Assembly: GCF_900172265.1 (NCBI RefSeq)
Contig: NZ_FWFK01000003.1
Span: forward strand, 124,001-188,000
Length of the DNA: 64,000 nucleotides
Reading direction: 5' to 3'
Source of the DNA: Roseivivax jejudonensis
Lineage (GTDB): Bacteria > Pseudomonadota > Alphaproteobacteria > Rhodobacterales > Rhodobacteraceae
Positions 22,142-31,390 of this stretch are shown in pieces. Under the pieces are notes generated by a model. It worked only from the letters and a program-made list of their open reading frames with translations, was not told the DNA's origin and ran no database searches. The position numbers and the translations under genes are program-made. How positions within the stretch are numbered: position 1 is the first letter of the stretch; every line of letters starts with the position of its first letter.

Positions 22142-23242
22142 TCAGCCGATCAGGCCCTGCCCGTTCCGGCCGCGTGCCGCGTAGTGCTCGGACAGCCGCT
22201 GCAAGGCGATCCGCAGCACGATCTTGCCCGAACGCGCGGACCATCCGAGGGCCTGTTCCGCGGTTTCGAGCCCCTCGAGCCGGCAGCAGCAGCGGAACGC
22301 CATGTCGGCAAGGCCGGGGCCGAGATCCGCGAGCGCGTCGGCCAGCCGCCGGCGCGCGGCGGCCGGCTTGTCGCCGGGGGCCGGTGCGGCGGGCGCCACG
22401 TCGAGCAGGTCCGGCAGGTCCGGCGCCGGCCCGTGGGCGAGACGGGCGAGCTCGTAATCCTCGTAGAGTCGCTCGGCGGCGGACAGCGCAATGCGATCGA
22501 GGAACGGGCGCCCGGTGCGGTCGCGCCGCCGGGCCAGCCCCGCCACCGGCGTTTCGGCGTGGGCCGCGCGCAACGGCGCCGGCGCCGCGCGCGGCCGGTC
22601 GGGCCGCGCCCCGTCGAACGGGACGGCCGCCTCGGCCAGCCCCGCCTGCGCCGCGCGGTCGGTCTCGACGATCATCCGGGCATAGGCGGCGCGGCCCTCC
22701 GCCGTGATCCGGTAGCGCGACACTCGGCCGGGCGCGTCGCAGGCGATCCAGCCCTTGAGCGCCATCGCCTGCGCGATCGTGCTGTCCACCGCGAGGTGCC
22801 GGTCCGCCGTCCCGCCGTCCCCGACCACCACCGCCTTGTCCATGTCCTGCGCCACTGCCAGCAGCATGCCCGGCCGCCCCAGATGCTTCAGCACGCGCCG
22901 CGCCTCGGCGCTCAGGGTGACGGCATCGACCGGATCGGCGGCATTCGTGTCGGTGCGGGTCTCGATGTCTGGGATCATGGCGGCGTCCTTCGATGACTGG
23001 GCTGCGGTGGCCGCGGCGATCCGCGCGCCGAGGCGCTTCAGCGCGGCGTCGACGAGCGGGTCCTCCCGGCGTCCCTCGATCTTGCGCACCTGGCGCATCA
23101 CCGTTGAGGCGTGGCAGCCCGCCGCCCGCGCGAGCGCCCGCAGGGACCGGCCGGCCTCGGTATGCGCGATGTAGTTCCGCGCCTCGTCCGGCACCCAATC
23201 CGGAAAGGTGCAGAACGTCGTGTATCCTTCTGAAGTCAGCAT
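22142..23242 (-). CDS. DUF6456 helix-turn-helix protein
   Basis: A 366-residue protein restricted to alphaproteobacteria. The N-terminus contains an HTH-like stretch (SLRALARAAGCHASTVMRQV) and the centre a winged-helix-like part (VSRYRITAEGRAAYARMI). The C-terminal DUF6456 block (RRDRTGRPFLDRIALSAAERL and LSEHYAARG) is the defining region. A regulatory role is likely from the HTH but no target is known. The start MLTSEGYTTF was preferred over an upstream ATG whose residues are cysteine-rich and unlike the family. It diverges from the DUF6477 gene, its usual neighbour in Rhodobacteraceae, across a gap with candidate operator sites. Confidence 0.75.
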   Translation of the reverse strand: MLTSEGYTTFCTFPDWVPDEARNYIAHTEAGRSLRALARAAGCHASTVMRQVRKIEGRREDPLVDAALKRLGARIAAATAAQSSKDAAMIPDIETRTDTNAADPVDAVTLSAEARRVLKHLGRPGMLLAVAQDMDKAVVVGDGGTADRHLAVDSTIAQAMALKGWIACDAPGRVSRYRITAEGRAAYARMIVETDRAAQAGLAEAAVPFDGARPDRPRAAPAPLRAAHAETPVAGLARRRDRTGRPFLDRIALSAAERLYEDYELARLAHGPAPDLPDLLDVAPAAPAPGDKPAAARRRLADALADLGPGLADMAFRCCCRLEGLETAEQALGWSARSGKIVLRIALQRLSEHYAARGRNGQGLIG

Positions 23243-23316
23243 GTTTTTCCCAAGCTCTCCGCAACTTGTCCCCAGGTTTCTCCACAGACACGGCGCGCAG
23301 CTTTGGGGTGGCATCG

Positions 23317-23332
23317 TTACCCAAAAGTTAAC
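23317..23332 (+). promoter_or_regulatory. Candidate CtrA box
   Basis: TTAC, seven bases, then TTAAC matches the CtrA consensus TTAA-N7-TTAAC with one deviation. It lies in the divergent gap between the DUF6456 and DUF6477 genes, in a locally AT-rich patch that stands out from the GC-rich surroundings. CtrA sites in Rhodobacterales control motility and gene-transfer functions. This is pattern matching only. Confidence 0.35.
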
Positions 23333-23351
23333 AAACCGGTCCGCCTGGCCA

Positions 23352-23372
23352 GTTTGCTTTCAATTTGCAAAC
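23352..23372. promoter_or_regulatory. 21-bp inverted repeat, candidate operator
   Basis: A perfect GTTTGC, nine bases, GCAAAC inverted repeat. It is interleaved with further short palindromes (CAATT-N7-AATTG at 23361-23377 and CAATT-GGA-AATTG at 23372-23384). The symmetry and position between two divergent start codons suit a dimeric regulator, possibly the adjacent DUF6456 protein. Confidence 0.4.
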
Positions 23373-23467
23373 AATTGGAAATTGTGCGTGCGCCGCGAAC
23401 CTCGCGTCCGCAACACACGCCAGAGCTGTGTGATTATGGGTGCCGGAACCACGATCACGGGAACATC

Positions 23468-23980
23468 ATGCACGAGTCCTCGCACATTCTCCGCCAGATG
23501 CGCCGCCCGCGCCTCCTGGTGCGCGCCGCCCGGATCGGCGCGGCCGACTACAGCCGCGACCGCCACCTGCGCCGCCTCGTCGGGCCCGCGCCGGTTGCCG
23601 GCACGCGCGCTGCGCTCGATCGTCTCGTGGCGGTGGAGGCGCCGCTCGACGCCGCCCGCCGCTCGGGCGACGCCGCCTATTCGCCGGCGCGGCACGTGGC
23701 GGTCCTGTCGGCGATCATCGCCGAGCTTGCCCCGACCGGCGCCGCCAGCACCGGGCCGGCCGCCGCGATGGACGCGGCGCACCCCACAGCCGCGCCGGAC
23801 GCGGCGCTCACCACCGCCGCGCCGGACGCGACACCGCCAACCGCACTGGCCGCGGCGCCCGCAGGCGCCGGCCCGCAGGCTCGGGCTCAGGCAAAGGCGT
23901 CGGGCATCGACTCGCGCTTTTGCGCGACATACGCGTCGAGCGCCTCGCCCACCGCCGGGTCGAGCGTCGGCGGGGTGTAG
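23468..23980 (+). CDS. DUF6477 family protein with Ala/Pro-rich tail
   Basis: A 170-residue protein. Residues 1-105 match the small Rhodobacterales family DUF6477 (LRQMRRPRLLVRAARIGAAD, YSPARHVAVLSAIIAEL). The remaining 65 residues are alanine, threonine and proline-rich and the frame runs 94 bases into the 3' end of the convergent MttB-like gene before stopping. Family members usually end soon after the core, so the tail may be an extension created by loss of a stop codon. The ATG of MHESSHILRQM is chosen because the core begins there. Function is unknown. Confidence 0.6.
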   Translation: MHESSHILRQMRRPRLLVRAARIGAADYSRDRHLRRLVGPAPVAGTRAALDRLVAVEAPLDAARRSGDAAYSPARHVAVLSAIIAELAPTGAASTGPAAAMDAAHPTAAPDAALTTAAPDATPPTALAAAPAGAGPQARAQAKASGIDSRFCATYASSASPTAGSSVGGV

Positions 23981-25431
23981 GAGTCGAGCAGCCGCCGTGC
24001 CCGCGCCGCGGCCAGCGTCGCGGTGTCGCGGCCGCCCTCCTCGGCCCAGGTCTCGAACGGCTTGTAGTCGAGGACGTCGGAGCGCCAGAACGCCGACTTG
24101 AAATGCGCCTGCGTGTGCGCGCAGCCGAGGTAGTGCCCGCCCGGGCCGACCTCGCGGATCGCGTCCATCGCCTGCGCCGCCTCGTCCACCGACACGCCCG
24201 CGGCCATCCGGTGCAGAAAGCCCAGCTGGTCGGCGTCCATCACGAACTTCTCGTAGGATGCGACGAGCCCGCCCTCCAGCCAGCCGCAGGCGTGCAGCAT
24301 GAAGTTGACGCCCGCCAGCAGGCCGGTGTTGAGCGTGTTCGCCGTCTCGTAGGCCGCCTGCGCGTCCGGCAGCTTCGAGCCGCAGAACGACCCGGCCGAG
24401 CGATACGGCAGGCCGAGCCGCCGCGCGAGCTGGCCCGCGCCGTAGGTGATCTGCGACGCCTCCGGCGTGCCGAAGGTCGGCGCGCCCGAGTTCATGTCGA
24501 TCGAGGTGACGAAGGCGCCCATGATGACCGGCGCGCCGGGCCGGATCAGCTGGGAATAGGCCACGCCCGCCATCGTCTCGGCCAGGACCTGCGTCAGCGT
24601 GCCGGCCACCGACACCGGCGCCATCGCGCCGCCGACGATGAACGGCGAGATGATGCAGGCCTGCCCGGCCGCCGCATAGACCTCGAGCGCGCCCATCATC
24701 GTGTCGTCGAACGTCAGCGGCGAGTTGATGTTGATCAGCGATGTCAGAACGCAGTTCTCGGACACGAAGTCGCGGCCGAAGATGACCTCGCACATCTCCA
24801 CGCTGTCCTGCGCGCGCGACGGCTCGGTCACCGCGCCCATGAACGGCTTGTCGGTCAGCGTGGCATGCGCGCGGATCATCTCGAGGTGACGCTTGTTCAC
24901 CGGCACGTCGGTCGGCTCGCAGACCGTGCCGCCCGAATGCTGCAGCCATGGCGACATGTGGCCGAGCTTCACGAAGTTGCGGAAATCGTCGAGCGTCGCG
25001 TAGCGCCGCCCGCCCTCGAGATCGCGCACGAAGGGCGGCCCGTAGACCGGCGCGAGCACGAGGTCGCGCCCGCCGATCGACACCGATTTCTCCGGGTTGC
25101 GGGCGTGCTGCACGAATTGGCCCGGCGCGGTCGAGATGAGCTTGCGCGCCAGCCCGCGCGGCAGCCGCACGCGCTCGCCCGTCACGTCCGCACCGGCATC
25201 GCGCCAGCGCTGCAACGCGCCAGGATTGTTGACGAAATTGACGCCGACTTCCTCGAGCACCGTCTCGGCGTTCCACTCGATGATCTCGAGCGCCTCCTCG
25301 GTCAGCACCTCGAAATCCGGGATGGCGCGGGTGATCGTCCGGGCGGTCTCGACCGTGGTGGCGCCCTGCGCGGCCCGGCGCGCAGCGCCGCCGCCGCGGC
25401 CGCGCCGCCGTCCGGCGGTGATGTCCTGCAT
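23887..25431 (-). CDS. Trimethylamine methyltransferase (MttB) family protein, non-pyrrolysine type
   Basis: A 514-residue member of the MttB superfamily (COG5598). Conserved blocks include VNKRHLEMIRAHATLTDKPF, DTMMGALEVYAAAGQACIIS and RSAGSFCGSKLPDAQAAYET. There is no in-frame TAG codon read through within the gene, so it is not the pyrrolysine enzyme; characterised non-pyrrolysine relatives demethylate glycine betaine and other quaternary amines with a corrinoid protein. No corrinoid protein or reductive activase gene is nearby. The start MQDITAG gives the normal family length; a longer open frame upstream is compositional. It overlaps the DUF6477 gene end to end. Confidence 0.85.
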   Translation of the reverse strand: MQDITAGRRRGRGGGAARRAAQGATTVETARTITRAIPDFEVLTEEALEIIEWNAETVLEEVGVNFVNNPGALQRWRDAGADVTGERVRLPRGLARKLISTAPGQFVQHARNPEKSVSIGGRDLVLAPVYGPPFVRDLEGGRRYATLDDFRNFVKLGHMSPWLQHSGGTVCEPTDVPVNKRHLEMIRAHATLTDKPFMGAVTEPSRAQDSVEMCEVIFGRDFVSENCVLTSLININSPLTFDDTMMGALEVYAAAGQACIISPFIVGGAMAPVSVAGTLTQVLAETMAGVAYSQLIRPGAPVIMGAFVTSIDMNSGAPTFGTPEASQITYGAGQLARRLGLPYRSAGSFCGSKLPDAQAAYETANTLNTGLLAGVNFMLHACGWLEGGLVASYEKFVMDADQLGFLHRMAAGVSVDEAAQAMDAIREVGPGGHYLGCAHTQAHFKSAFWRSDVLDYKPFETWAEEGGRDTATLAAARARRLLDSYTPPTLDPAVGEALDAYVAQKRESMPDAFA

Positions 25432-25532
25432 GGATCGGCTCCGATTGTCCTGTCGTCCGGCCGGTCTAGCCGTCCGCGGCGCGGCGCCGCCGTCCGTTTG
25501 CGCCGCCTGCGTCCCGAATGCGACATCCAGGC

Positions 25533-25577
25533 CACCGCACGCGACGTCGCGGCGAACCTCACCGCACGCGACGTCGC
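25533..25577. repeat. Short direct repeat upstream of guaA
   Basis: An 18-base sequence (CACCGCACGCGACGTCGC) occurs twice with a 27-base period in the 284-base gap between the MttB-like gene and guaA. The rest of the gap is GC-rich with no recognisable gene or riboswitch. Confidence 0.6.
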
Positions 25578-25715
25578 CGCGCACGATACCGCAGGCGTCG
25601 CCGCCGCGCCCGGCACCATCGGCACCGCACGCGCCACCCCGCCCCGGCGCACGGGCCCACGGCCGCGCCCGCCGAGGCTTGCGCGGCCGCAAGCGGGCCG
25701 CTATCGGCTCGGGAC

Positions 25716-27284
25716 ATGGACCAGACCCAGCACGACCGCCTTCTCATCGTCGATTTCGGCTCGCAGGTAACGCAGCTGATCGCGCGGCGCCTGCGCGAGC
25801 TCAGCGTCTATTGCGAGATCCATCCCTTCCAGCAGGTCACCGACGGGTTTCTCGACGAGTTCGCCCCGAAGGCGGTGATCCTGTCGGGCGGTCCCGCCTC
25901 GGTGATCGATGCCGACAGCCCGCGACCGCCGCAGAAGGTGTTCGAGCTCGGCGTTCCGGTGCTGGGCATCTGCTACGGCCAGCAGGTGATGACCCAGATG
26001 CTCGGCGGCGAGGTGGAGCGCGGCGACGGCACCGCCGAGTTCGGCCGCGCCTGGGTCGTGCCCACCGAGGAGCGGATCGATCTGCTCACCGGCTGGTTCA
26101 TGGACGGCACCGGCCGCGAACAGGTCTGGATGAGCCACGGCGACCACGTCGCCCGCCTCGCGCCCGGCTTCGCGGTCTACGGCACCTCGCCCGGCGCGCC
26201 CTTCGCGATCACCGCGGACCTCGAGCGGCGCTTCTACGCGGTGCAGTTCCACCCCGAGGTGCACCACACGCCGAACGGCCGGACGCTCTACGAGAACTTC
26301 GTGAAGGATGCCGGCTTCACCGGCGACTGGACCATGGGCGCCTACCGCGAGGAGGCGATCCGCCGCATCCGCGAGGAGGTCGGCGACGCCAAGGTGATCT
26401 GCGGCCTCTCCGGCGGGGTCGACAGCTCGGTCGCGGCGGTGCTGATCCACGAGGCGATCGGCGATCAGCTGACCTGCGTCTTCGTCGATCACGGCCTTCT
26501 GCGGCAGGGCGAGGCCGACGAGGTCGTCACCATGTTCCGCGACCATTACAACATCCCGCTCGTCCACGCCGACGAACGCGAGCTGTTCCTCGGCGAGCTG
26601 ACCGGCGTCAGCGACCCCGAGCAGAAGCGCAAGACCATCGGCCGCCTCTTCATCGACGTCTTCCAGAAACACGCCGACCGGATCGAGGGCGCGGCCTTCC
26701 TCGCGCAGGGCACGCTCTATCCCGACGTGATCGAAAGCGTCAGCTTCTCCGGCGGCCCGTCGGTGACGATCAAGTCGCACCACAACGTCGGCGGCCTGCC
26801 CGAGAAGATGGGCCTGAAGCTCGTCGAGCCGCTGCGCGAGCTCTTCAAGGACGAGGTCCGCGCGCTCGGCCGCGAACTGGGCCTGCCCGAGAGCTTCATC
26901 GGCCGACATCCCTTCCCCGGGCCCGGCCTCGCCATCCGCTGCCCCGGCGAGATCACGCCCGAAAAGCTCGAGATCCTGCGCCGCGCCGACGCCGTCTTCA
27001 TCGACCAGATCCGCAAGCACGGCCTCTACGACGAGATCTGGCAGGCGTTCGTGGCGCTCCTGCCGGTGCGCACGGTCGGCGTGATGGGCGACGGGCGCAC
27101 CTACGACTACGCCTGCGCCATGCGCGCCGTCACCAGCGTCGACGGGATGACCGCCGACTACTACCCGTTCAGCCACGATTTCCTCGGCGAGACCGCGACC
27201 CGCATCATCAACGAGGTGCGCGGCATCAACCGGGTGACCTACGACGTCACCTCGAAACCGCCGGGCACGATCGAGTGGGAGTGA
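25716..27284 (+). CDS. guaA: GMP synthase (glutamine-hydrolysing)
   Basis: A 522-residue enzyme converting XMP to GMP. The N-terminal class I glutamine amidotransferase has C86 in GICYGQQ and the downstream HPEVHHT; the ATP pyrophosphatase loop is [10 protein letters not shown] near 228; the C-terminal dimerisation domain includes [13 protein letters not shown] and ends in [10 protein letters not shown], the invariant GuaA terminus. The ATG of [17 protein letters not shown] is the only start consistent with the family. No terminator or partner gene is visible. Confidence 0.97.
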   Translation: MDQTQHDRLLIVDFGSQVTQLIARRLRELSVYCEIHPFQQVTDGFLDEFAPKAVILSGGPASVIDADSPRPPQKVFELGVPVLGICYGQQVMTQMLGGEVERGDGTAEFGRAWVVPTEERIDLLTGWFMDGTGREQVWMSHGDHVARLAPGFAVYGTSPGAPFAITADLERRFYAVQFHPEVHHTPNGRTLYENFVKDAGFTGDWTMGAYREEAIRRIREEVGDAKVICGLSGGVDSSVAAVLIHEAIGDQLTCVFVDHGLLRQGEADEVVTMFRDHYNIPLVHADERELFLGELTGVSDPEQKRKTIGRLFIDVFQKHADRIEGAAFLAQGTLYPDVIESVSFSGGPSVTIKSHHNVGGLPEKMGLKLVEPLRELFKDEVRALGRELGLPESFIGRHPFPGPGLAIRCPGEITPEKLEILRRADAVFIDQIRKHGLYDEIWQAFVALLPVRTVGVMGDGRTYDYACAMRAVTSVDGMTADYYPFSHDFLGETATRIINEVRGINRVTYDVTSKPPGTIEWE

Positions 27285-27552
27285 TCCCGCGGCCGGATTT
27301 CCCGACCGCCTGACGTCGTGCACGCGGCACTAGGCGCGCGGTCCGGTCCACGCCCTTGCCGAATCTCCCGCCCGATCGCGGCCGCCGCCCCGGCGGCGGC
27401 GCGCCGCGCGCCGGCGCCAATCGGCCTGAACGCGCCGGACTGTCGCCGCGGCGGGCGCGATTGCGTGGCCGACACGACACCGTGACCGTCCGAACCGCCG
27501 CCACGTGCGATTGTAACGGAAATGTAAACGCAAGATGTGGTACGGCTTGACG

Positions 27553-27903
27553 ATGCGTAACCTCGTCCTGTCCACCGCTCTTGCCCTCGCCGCCGCGCCC
27601 GCCGCGGCCGAGACGCTCTTGTGCCTCGGCATGCAGCCGGGCTTCATGCTGACGATCGAGGGCGACACCGTCGCCTTCGACTATGCCGGCGACGGGCAGT
27701 TCGAACTGGATCCGCCGCTGCCCGCCCGCGGCCTGTCCTATTCGCGCCATACCCTCGTGACCGCGCGGCAGCGCTGGCCGCTCTATCTCGAGGGCCGCGA
27801 CTGCGCCGCGCTCGGCGCCACCTTCCCCGTCTCGGTCGAGATCGGCGTGCCGGTGCGCAGCCGGGTCGAGCCGTTCTCGGGCTGCTGCACCTGGCGCGAC
27901 TGA
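27553..27903 (+). CDS. Small secreted protein, COG3650-like
   Basis: A 116-residue exported protein with signal peptide MRNLVLSTALALAAAPAAAE. The mature part has four cysteines, with GRDCAALGATFPVSVEIG and a C-terminal GCC. The pattern (short beta-rich domain, RDC...P.V...GCC) recalls the COG3650 envelope family, but similarity is weak and I would not assign a function. An in-frame ATG 18 bases upstream is also possible. The preceding 250 bases hold no gene. Confidence 0.6.
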   Translation: MRNLVLSTALALAAAPAAAETLLCLGMQPGFMLTIEGDTVAFDYAGDGQFELDPPLPARGLSYSRHTLVTARQRWPLYLEGRDCAALGATFPVSVEIGVPVRSRVEPFSGCCTWRD

Positions 27904-27924
27904 TCCGGGCCGGCTGATCCCGGT

Positions 27925-27946
27925 CGGGTGCCGCGCGCGGCACCCG
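27925..27946 (+). terminator. Candidate terminator hairpin
   Basis: A perfect 22-base palindrome (arms CGGGTGCCGCG) lies 22 bases after the stop of the small secreted protein and before the EamA transporter. It lacks a T-run, so efficiency as an intrinsic terminator is doubtful. Confidence 0.45.
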
Positions 27947-27989
27947 CCTGCCCCTTGCCTTCGGCCCGCGCTTGCCGGCAGATGCCGCC

Positions 27990-28904
27990 ATGCGCTTCTC
28001 CGCCCCGCCCTCCGCCGGACCGGCCGCGACATCGGCCGCCGACACGCTTCGCGCGTGCCTCTGGATGACGGGCGCGATCGTGTCGTTCAGCTCCATGGCC
28101 GTCGCGGGGCGCGAGCTGTCGGTCGATCTCGACACCTTCGAGATCATGCTCTGGCGCAGCCTCATCGGCATCGCCATCGTGCTCGTGGTCTGCCGCGCCA
28201 CCGGCCGTCACCGCGACATCCGCGCCCGCCGGATGCGCCTGCACCTCGTGCGCAATGTCAGCCACTTCGCCGGGCAGAACTGCTGGTTCTACGCGGTCGC
28301 CACACTGCCGCTCGCGCAGGTCTTCGCGGTCGAGTTCACCTCGCCGCTCTGGGTGATGCTGCTGGCGACGTTCGTGCTGGGCGAGCGGCTCACCCGCTTC
28401 CGCATCGGGGCCGGCATCGCCGGGTTCATCGGCATCCTCATCGTCGCCCGCCCCGCCACCGGCGGGATCGATCCGAACCTCCTCGCCGCGGCCGGCGCGG
28501 CGCTCGGCTTCGCCGGCTCGGCGGTGTTCACACGCCGCCTCACGTCGACCGAAAGCGTCGCCTCGATCCTGTTCTGGCTCACCGTGACACAGGCGATCTT
28601 CGGCCTGGTCTGCGCCGGCCTCGACGGCGACATCGCCGCGCCGAGCGCGTCAGGCTGGCCGCTCGTCATGCTGGTGGGCGCGGCCGGGCTGTTCGCGCAT
28701 TTCTGCCTCACCTCGGCGCTCGCCCTCGCCCCGGCGAGCGTGGTGATGCCGCTCGACTTCGCGCGGCTGCCCCTGATCGCCATCGTCGGCGCCGCGCTCT
28801 ACGCCGAGCCGCTCGACCCCTACGTCTTTCTGGGCGCGGCGCTCATCTTCTGCGCGAATTACGCCAATATCCGGCACGAGACGCAGGTTGTGACAAATCG
28901 GTGA
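27990..28904 (+). CDS. EamA/DMT-family transporter
   Basis: A 304-residue integral membrane protein with about ten hydrophobic segments arranged as two EamA repeats. Repeat-type motifs such as FEIMLWRSLIGIAIVLVVCR, LPLAQVFAVEFTSPLWVMLL and GFIGILIVARP are typical of drug/metabolite transporters related to the RhaT/YdcZ groups. It would export or import small metabolites across the inner membrane; the substrate is unknown. A TTG six codons upstream is an alternative start. No strong ribosome site is visible. Confidence 0.88.
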   Translation: MRFSAPPSAGPAATSAADTLRACLWMTGAIVSFSSMAVAGRELSVDLDTFEIMLWRSLIGIAIVLVVCRATGRHRDIRARRMRLHLVRNVSHFAGQNCWFYAVATLPLAQVFAVEFTSPLWVMLLATFVLGERLTRFRIGAGIAGFIGILIVARPATGGIDPNLLAAAGAALGFAGSAVFTRRLTSTESVASILFWLTVTQAIFGLVCAGLDGDIAAPSASGWPLVMLVGAAGLFAHFCLTSALALAPASVVMPLDFARLPLIAIVGAALYAEPLDPYVFLGAALIFCANYANIRHETQVVTNR

Positions 28905-28936
28905 CGTTGCGTCGCACTCCCGCAACCGTGACGCCG

Positions 28937-28950
28937 GGTCAAAATTGACC
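28937..28950. promoter_or_regulatory. Inverted repeat upstream of the FadL-like gene
   Basis: GGTCAA, two bases, TTGACC forms a perfect inverted repeat 65 bases upstream of the porin start. The right arm could also serve as a -35 element. It may be an operator for a lipid-responsive repressor; that is an inference. Confidence 0.35.
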
Positions 28951-29014
28951 AAATTGCATGCATCTTCCTAACGTCCGGCGACGCGGAGACATCTTCGGGA
29001 TGAGGGAGACAACC

Positions 29015-30319
29015 ATGAAATTTCTGCTGACCGGCGCCTCGACGCTGGCACTCGCCCTTGCAGCGCAGGGCGCGAGCGCAGCCGGACTCGACCGCTCGGG
29101 CCAGAGCGTGCTGCCGATCTTCGCCGACGACAACACCGCCGGCCTGTCCTTCGGCTTCGTCAACCCGACGCTCGAAGGTGAGGATATCGGCGGCGCCGGC
29201 GGCGATTACAGCGCGGGCGAGAGCTACACCCAGACCGGGCTGTTCTACACCAACCGGATCAACCCGCAGCTCAACTACTCGCTGATCTTCGACGAGCCCT
29301 ACGGCGTCGACATCGACTACGACACCGATCCGCTGACCTCGAACCTCGGCGGCACCTTCGCCGATCTCGACAGCCAGGCGCTGACCTTCGTCATGCGCTA
29401 CCAGATCAACGACCGCTTCAGCGTCTACGGCGGCGTGAAGGCCGAGCGTGTGAACGCCGATGTCGGCCTCAACGGTGTCGCCTACCGCGACGCGATCTCC
29501 GGCGCAGCGACCGTCTCCGGCTTCAACGAGCAGGTCCAGGCCGTCGCCCCCGGCGCACCGCTCCTGACCACCGACCAGCTCGGTGCGGCGCTCGGCGGCG
29601 ATCCGGCCACGCAGGCCCAGCTCGAACAGACCTTCGGCGCCGGCACCGTCGCCGGCCTCGGCCAGAGCCTGCAGGGCCTGCAGGGCGCATTCGAGGCGAC
29701 CGGCGGCTACGATTTCGAGATGGAGCAGGACACCAAGGCCGGCTACGTCCTCGGCTTCGCCTACGAGATCCCGGACATCGCGCTGCGCTTCGCGGCGACC
29801 TACTCGCCCGAGATCGAGCACGAGGGCGAGACCACCGAAGAGCTGTTCGGCATGACCGAGACCAGCACCACCGACTACGTCACGCCGCAGTCGCTGAACC
29901 TCGACTTCCAGACCGGCATCGCGCCGGGCACGCTGCTGACGGCGAGCTACCGCTGGACCGAGTTCTCCGAGGTGGACGTGATCCCCGAGCTGCTGGGCTC
30001 CGACCTCGTCAACCTCGAGGACGGCCACCGCTACACGGTCGGCCTCGGCCGCGCCTTCACCAAGGAATTCGCAGGCTCCGCGACCTTCATCTACGAGCCC
30101 GAGAACGACAGCGAAACCGTCTCGCCGCTCGGCCCGACGGACGGCCTCTACGGCATCACGCTCGGCGGCCGCTACACCTCCGGCGCGCTGAACATCTCGG
30201 GTGGCGTGAACTATTCGTGGCTCGGCGATGCCGACGCGGGCGTGGCCGACCAGGCCGTCGCCAGCTTCGAGGACAACCACGCCGTGGGCATCGGCCTGCG
30301 CGCGGAATTCACGTTCTGA
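29015..30319 (+). CDS. FadL/OmpP1/TodX-family outer membrane protein
   Basis: A 434-residue outer membrane beta-barrel. The signal peptide is MKFLLTGASTLALALAAQGASA. Hallmarks include the N-terminal SVLPIFADDNTAGLSFGFVNP, many amphipathic strands such as ALTFVMRYQINDRFSVYGG and a C-terminal phenylalanine (LRAEFTF) required for barrel assembly. FadL proteins pass long-chain fatty acids or other hydrophobic molecules through the outer membrane. A GAGGGAGA ribosome site precedes the ATG. It is followed by a strong terminator, so it is monocistronic. Exact ligand is unknown. Confidence 0.88.
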   Translation: MKFLLTGASTLALALAAQGASAAGLDRSGQSVLPIFADDNTAGLSFGFVNPTLEGEDIGGAGGDYSAGESYTQTGLFYTNRINPQLNYSLIFDEPYGVDIDYDTDPLTSNLGGTFADLDSQALTFVMRYQINDRFSVYGGVKAERVNADVGLNGVAYRDAISGAATVSGFNEQVQAVAPGAPLLTTDQLGAALGGDPATQAQLEQTFGAGTVAGLGQSLQGLQGAFEATGGYDFEMEQDTKAGYVLGFAYEIPDIALRFAATYSPEIEHEGETTEELFGMTETSTTDYVTPQSLNLDFQTGIAPGTLLTASYRWTEFSEVDVIPELLGSDLVNLEDGHRYTVGLGRAFTKEFAGSATFIYEPENDSETVSPLGPTDGLYGITLGGRYTSGALNISGGVNYSWLGDADAGVADQAVASFEDNHAVGIGLRAEFTF

Positions 30320-30350
30320 TCGGCGCACCGACGCACTGACACGACCCGAT

Positions 30351-30378
30351 CGAAGGGCGCCCCGCGGGGCGCCCTTCG
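30351..30378 (+). terminator. Terminator after the FadL-like gene
   Basis: A perfect 28-base palindrome (arms CGAAGGGCGCCCCG) followed by TCATT, 31 bases downstream of the porin stop. Its strength suggests efficient termination even with a weak T-tract. Confidence 0.75.
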
Positions 30379-30472
30379 TCATTCCTGCGCCCCCGCGCCG
30401 CCTGGCCCGCACCGCGACCGCTTGCGCAACTTCCGGGTCGCGCGCGCGGTCGCTTCGGCGCATGGTCCGCGC

Positions 30473-31390
30473 ATGACCGCCGCTCCCGCCCTCACCCCGC
30501 GCGCCTGGACGCTGCTCGCGCTGCTCGCGCTCATCTGGGGTGCATCGTTCCTCGCGATCCGCACCGCGCTCGACGAGATCCCGCCGCTGGCCTCCGTCGT
30601 CTACCGCACGACGCCCGCGGCGCTGGCGCTGTGGCTCTGGGTGGCGCTGCGGCGTCTGCCGGTGCCGCGCGATCCGCGGCTCTGGGCGGCATTCCTCGTC
30701 ATGGGCGTCCTCAACAACGCCGTGCCTTTCTCGCTCATGGCATGGGGCCAGCTGCACATCGCGACCGGCCTGACCTCGATCCTCAATGCCACGACGGCGG
30801 TCTGGGGCGTGCTCGTCGCCGCGCTCGTCTTCTCCGACGAACGGCTCACCCCGCGCCGGGCGCTCGGCGTGACGCTGGGCTTCGCCGGGGTCGCGACGGC
30901 CATCGGCTGGCGCGCGCTCGCCGCGTTCGACATCACCAGCCTCGCGCAGCTCGCCGTCATCGGCGGCACGCTGTCCTACGCACTCGCCGGCGCGTGGGGC
31001 CGCGCGGTCCTGCGCGGTGCCTCGCCCGAGGTCGCGGCGGCGGGCATGCTGACGGGCGCGAGCCTCGTGATGGTGCCGCTCACCCTCGCGGTCGAGGGGC
31101 CGCCGCCGGTCGATCTCGCCCCGCGCACGCTCATCGCCATCGGCTACTACGCACTGATCGCGACCGCCTGCGCCTACCTGCTCTACTACCGCATCCTCGC
31201 GGTCGCCGGCTCGGGCAACCTCATGCTGGTGACACTGATGATCCCGCCGGTGGCGATCACGCTCGGCGCTCTCGTCCGCGACGAGGTCATCGCCGCCAGC
31301 GCCTACGCGGGCTTCGCGCTCATCGCCTGCGGGCTCGTGGCCATGGACGGCCGCCTGCTGCGCCGCCCGCGCCAGCCGCGCCGCGGCTGA
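30473..31390 (+). CDS. EamA/DMT-family transporter
   Basis: A 305-residue membrane protein with two EamA repeats and about ten transmembrane helices. Recognisable stretches are LALIWGASFLAIRTALDEIP at the start, TGLTSILNATTAVWGVLVAA and the second-repeat CAYLLYYRILAVAGSGNLML. It is similar in type to, but not a close copy of, the other EamA gene 2.5 kb upstream. The C-terminus (RRPRQPRRG) is encoded by the first unit of a 27-base tandem repeat. Substrate unknown. Confidence 0.88.
   Translation: MTAAPALTPRAWTLLALLALIWGASFLAIRTALDEIPPLASVVYRTTPAALALWLWVALRRLPVPRDPRLWAAFLVMGVLNNAVPFSLMAWGQLHIATGLTSILNATTAVWGVLVAALVFSDERLTPRRALGVTLGFAGVATAIGWRALAAFDITSLAQLAVIGGTLSYALAGAWGRAVLRGASPEVAAAGMLTGASLVMVPLTLAVEGPPPVDLAPRTLIAIGYYALIATACAYLLYYRILAVAGSGNLMLVTLMIPPVAITLGALVRDEVIAASAYAGFALIACGLVAMDGRLLRRPRQPRRG

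Noticed and set aside
23887-25431. Pyrrolysine-containing MttB
   Set aside because: The frame is continuous at normal family length with no internal TAG.
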